Source of the DNA: Melampsora larici-populina 98AG31 | Taxonomy: Eukaryota > Basidiomycota > Pucciniomycetes > Pucciniales > Melampsoraceae | Assembly (NCBI RefSeq): GCF_000204055.1 | Contig: NW_006768785.1 | Span: forward strand, 825,335-889,334 | DNA length: 64,000 nt | Reading direction: 5' to 3' | Shown: positions 60,936 through 64,000 of the stretch, one piece after another | Layout: each line of letters begins with the position of its first letter | Numbering within the stretch: position 1 is the stretch's first letter | Notes under the pieces: model-generated | What the model was told of the DNA's origin: nothing | The model's database searches: none | Seen by the model: the letters and a program-made list of their open reading frames with translations, nothing else | Program-made: the position numbers and the translations under genes

Positions 60936-61108
60936 ATGCCGAAAAAACAATGCGGCGCCGACCTCAAGCTGGTCGGTCGTGGTACGGATGGATTTGCGAG
61001 GAATGACATTTCCTGAGATTGTGCGATCAACCGGAATCGATCTCTCCCTCACCACCGTCCGTCGTTGGTTCGATCTTTATCGAACCACGCGTGCTGTCGC
61101 ACTTCCAT
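60936..61108 (+). pseudogene. Tc1/mariner transposase relic (N-terminal HTH)
   Basis: MPKKQCGADLKLVG at 60936 opens like many fungal Tc1-type transposases. After a frameshift near 61004 the next frame reads MTFPEIVRSTGIDLSLTTVR followed by RWFDLYRTTRAV, the recognition helix region of an HTH domain. No DDE catalytic domain follows. It is a truncated remnant and could be a past source of mobilising activity for the TA-flanked MITEs, which is inference. Confidence 0.65.
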
Positions 61109-62799
61109 CTTTCTATCTTTAGGTTAATAATCATGTACCCCCTTGACATGACCACCACCAACGATTCTTCGAATCTTCAACCAAACCGCACACCCGAAGA
61201 AAACCACTTACCAGAAGAGCTAGTCAATCCAACCTAGTTTTTCAGAGTGTTCTAGCGAATATCCAAGTGAGATTCTCGTATGTTATCCAAAAGCATTGAC
61301 ACTGACACAGAACGCTCCCGACAACCCCAATAACTGATGAAAGATCTGAATATATACCCACCTCCAGATGAAGCTACACATGAAGACAGGAACACGCATT
61401 TCTACCGTCTTAAAGGCATTTTCCCTCTCCGGGTGTGCGATGCTGACGTTGAAGTCGACCAGTTTCATGCTCTCGAGAGGCAACATCGTCAAGTTTTCAA
61501 CCTGATACAAGTTAGTTGTTTTATATAGTGCCTGGTTTCCGCTGATCAGCTGATCACTGTCATTCATTTACATTCCGGTTTCCGCTGAATAGTACATGTA
61601 CTATTTGATCATTTATAGTCACGCCGAAACAGGTCAAACCCCCACACCTAACAAGACCTACACTTCCAACGCGGCCAGCTCCTCAACCCTTTGACAGGGA
61701 TTAATTAGATGCATTTCAGTAGCTCGACAAGGGAATGCCCCGTAAGTGGCTGCTCTATACAATAACCAGATCTTGAGCTCGCACTGACAATGTTTCAACG
61801 AGATTTCCCAAATTCTTCTGAAGATAATCACTAGGTTCTACTTACGCTGTCGCATGCTTGTCTTCCTTTTATAAAATAGTTCATGTCTATCCGATACTTA
61901 ATCTTTCCTTACGCGCACGCGCGCTTCCTTTATTCGGCGCACGCAGGTAGATAGAAGTTTATCCTATGATTCCTTCATGTATTTCTTTAGTTTGACTTTG
62001 ACATTACCCTCTTTAATTGTGTTGGTTAGGTTATTCCTTGTTCTCATCCCTGCAACATGAGTGGCTTCGGTCTCGTCGAACCCCTTCTCCTCGCGAAGAT
62101 CAGACATCCTAGCCGTCCTGGATCATGATGGCTTAGGGGTAAATACACGTTCATAGCCACCGCCGCACCATTTGATAACCCTATCCCGTTTGGATAGGGT
62201 TATCCAATTGGGTTCGGGGTATTCTGGGATTATTTTTATTTTATTTTTTTCATCTCAACACCAACACCTAATCATGTTAGCTTTTCAAGTGTACCATCTT
62301 ACATTTCTGACTTTGATTAGGGAGTCCACCGTGCCTATGATTTGTATTGAGCACAGAATACTTACTTATGTTCCGACTGTAGAACTTAATGCAGTTAGTT
62401 TGACCCCCGACCACCCTTTGATTCTTTGGAAATACATTGAACTCAATGAATATCAGTGTGATCTCCCCTTGATGAGATGTGTGACAAAAACAAAGTTGCG
62501 TGGCAAAAACAAGTATGCGTTCAATTACTTAGTCATCGAAAAGATTTCTAGATGTGAGAATTTGACTTAGGCCTACCAAACTGTCTTTTGACTGAATGTG
62601 AGAGCATTCATTGTGAGAGCCTTACGGAGGCCATCAGGTGTTCAATTATTATCTCACACACTTCCGCATACATACTCATACATACTCATATGCTTTCAAC
62701 ACAGCTTTTATCTGTCAAACCTCATTGGTACTTGAGGGTTTTGTGCCCACCAAAAAAGTTTACACAAGGACAAAAGGGTGCTTCACATTGACCTGTCAT
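61109..62799. other. Mixed remnants, left flank of the 1-kb transposon
   Basis: Short coding-like pieces without a full gene: MKDLNIYPPPDEATHEDRN at 61337 running to a possible donor near 61510, and a 132-codon frame at 62172-62570. A perfect hairpin GATAACCCTATCC/GGATAGGGTTATC with a 5-nt loop lies at 62174-62204. Two segments at 61530-61600 share GGTTTCCGCTGA. Nothing here is a confident gene. Confidence 0.35.
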
Positions 62800-63869
62800 C
62801 AACGCTCGGATCTCAACGTAATCCGCCGTAACGTTATGTAAAACCCATGACGTTACGGTCAACCGTATTAATTCTTAACCGTTCCGTAACGTTGTGGGGG
62901 AGCACCGTAGCAAAATGCTCACTTTGGTACGGTTGTGCCGTAATGAAGCGTACCGCGATGCCTATCTCAGGGCCAGATTTCGGTCGTCGCGGCCTATTCT
63001 ATTAAAAATATGAAAAAAAAACAAAAAAAGATATGATAATGACCTCTTAACGAGAGACAAGAAAAGAAGTAAAATAATAGCAATACTCTTGAGAGAAAAT
63101 AGATAAGAAAACATCAAAAGATGAGAAAGAAAGGCCACAAAACAGAAGAATATCATAAAAAGCACGAAAATACCAATTTTTTCTTCATGTTGTTGATTAA
63201 AGAAGTTAACAAGAAACGAGAAAAACAATTCGAAAAGAGAACGATTGATTGCGGGTAGTTGTAAGTAGTAGCAGACAACCCATCATCATCTTCTTCATAT
63301 CTAGCTCTGGCTTCTCGGTGGCCTGAGAAAATGGGATTATTTGAGTTCCAGTTCCGATTCCGTATCTGTCCGGTGGCCAGGTTTTGAAAGATGTTGGGTC
63401 AAAAATCTGCTTGCCCGAGTGACTTGACATGACAGCAGAGATACGAGAGCTCGATCGTCCATCTGAGCTTTGGCTAGCTCCATTCGAACGTGGAGGTTGA
63501 ATGAAATGATGAGGTAAACCAGGTCTCGGTCGATGTGAATAGGATTGAGGTGGAGATGATTGAGAGTTTGTAAGGATCAATATGGTTTTGGAAGGCCCCT
63601 GCGTTGAGAAAATTGTGGGATGGTATCAGGAATGTGTGAGGTAATGGGTTAAGGGGAAAACCCTGTATGGAACCGTAGTCATAACGGGTTTTGTCGCGGT
63701 TTACCGTAACGAAGTGGACCCGTAATCGTAATTGGGACCGTAACCGGTTTCTGACACTTGGCATTCCGGTACGGTGGTACCGTAGTGTCAAAAGGCGGAA
63801 TGCGGTACGGCGCGGACCGTAACGTACCGTACCGCTGACCGTAATGACTTCGCTGAGGTCCGAGCGTTG
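62800..63869. mobile_element. 1070-bp DNA transposon with dense CCGTAACG-like subterminal repeats
   Basis: Ends CAACGCTCGGATCTCAACG and complement CAACGCTCGGACCTCAGCG match at 17 of 19 positions. The 7-bp direct repeat CTGTCAT abuts both ends (62793-62799, 63870-63876). Within about 150-200 bp of each end the words CCGTAACG, CCGTAAT, GTACGG and ACCGTA occur many times in both orientations, like a subterminal transposase-binding array. The centre is AT-rich; a Ser/Pro-rich minus frame (63206-63580) might be captured sequence. The superfamily is unclear: hAT would make 8 bp, Mutator 9 bp. Confidence 0.85.
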
Positions 63870-63976
63870 CTGTCATATGAACACCAGCTATGAGTTTCCA
63901 ACTGCCTATGGTTTTGCCCGTAATATGCGTATTCATACGTGCAAAAATTGGCTGATCCTAATTAGGGCAAGTGCTC

Positions 63977-64000
63977 AAAACTTACACTGGTGTAAGTTTT
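63977..64000. repeat. Perfect 11-bp-arm palindrome at the window edge
   Basis: AAAACTTACAC, two bases, GTGTAAGTTTT. It may continue into a larger structure beyond the window. Confidence 0.7.

Overview
The window looks like chromosomal DNA of a basidiomycete, most likely a rust fungus (Pucciniales) or close relative. It is AT-rich. Its genes are cut by many 45-110 nt GT-AG introns, including two 10-nt exons in one gene, and gene islands alternate with dense, nested transposons. A 100-N assembly gap lies at 12643-12742. The rust assignment is inference from gene style and repeat content; no rRNA or marker gene settles it.

Left gene island (1-12 kb): the 3' end of an unknown gene, then five minus-strand genes: 3-hydroxyanthranilate 3,4-dioxygenase (NAD synthesis), eIF3 subunit g, a Tgl2-like lipase, Mediator subunit 7 and a copper-fist regulator. 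A tRNA-Asp(GTC) sits between the last two. From 12.7 to 19.5 kb the sequence is mainly non-autonomous DNA transposons, several with readable target-site duplications, including a pogo-like MITE inside a Harbinger-like MITE. A 1450-residue GATA factor occupies 19.5-24.4 kb. It is followed by almost 8 kb with no convincing gene.

Second gene island (32-42 kb): an Aim41-type GatB/YqeY protein and an NSRP1-type splicing factor that converge, the helicase Dbp4 that diverges from NSRP1, and a multi-exon membrane protein whose seven hydrophobic segments and loop charges resemble a GPCR. Both Dbp4 and the membrane protein have a DNA transposon starting within about 30 bp of the stop codon.

Transposon nest (42-64 kb): a 2.66-kb foldback element with arms that received different MITEs; a decayed tyrosine recombinase whose catalytic tyrosine codon is split by a TA-targeting MITE; a Ty1/Copia retrotransposon with a complete gag-pol frame interrupted by only two TGA codons; a repeat-type gene fused to its truncated 3' LTR; a Tc1-type transposase relic; and a 1070-bp element with a 7-bp target duplication and dense CCGTAACG-like subterminal repeats.

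A thread linking the elements: the four in-frame TGA codons found in the recombinase and the Copia polyprotein, and a D-to-N change in the Copia protease, can each be explained by one TCG-to-TTG transition. That is the context reported for RIP-like mutation in Pucciniomycotina. All exon joins were made by eye from splice sites, reading phase and protein-family conservation.
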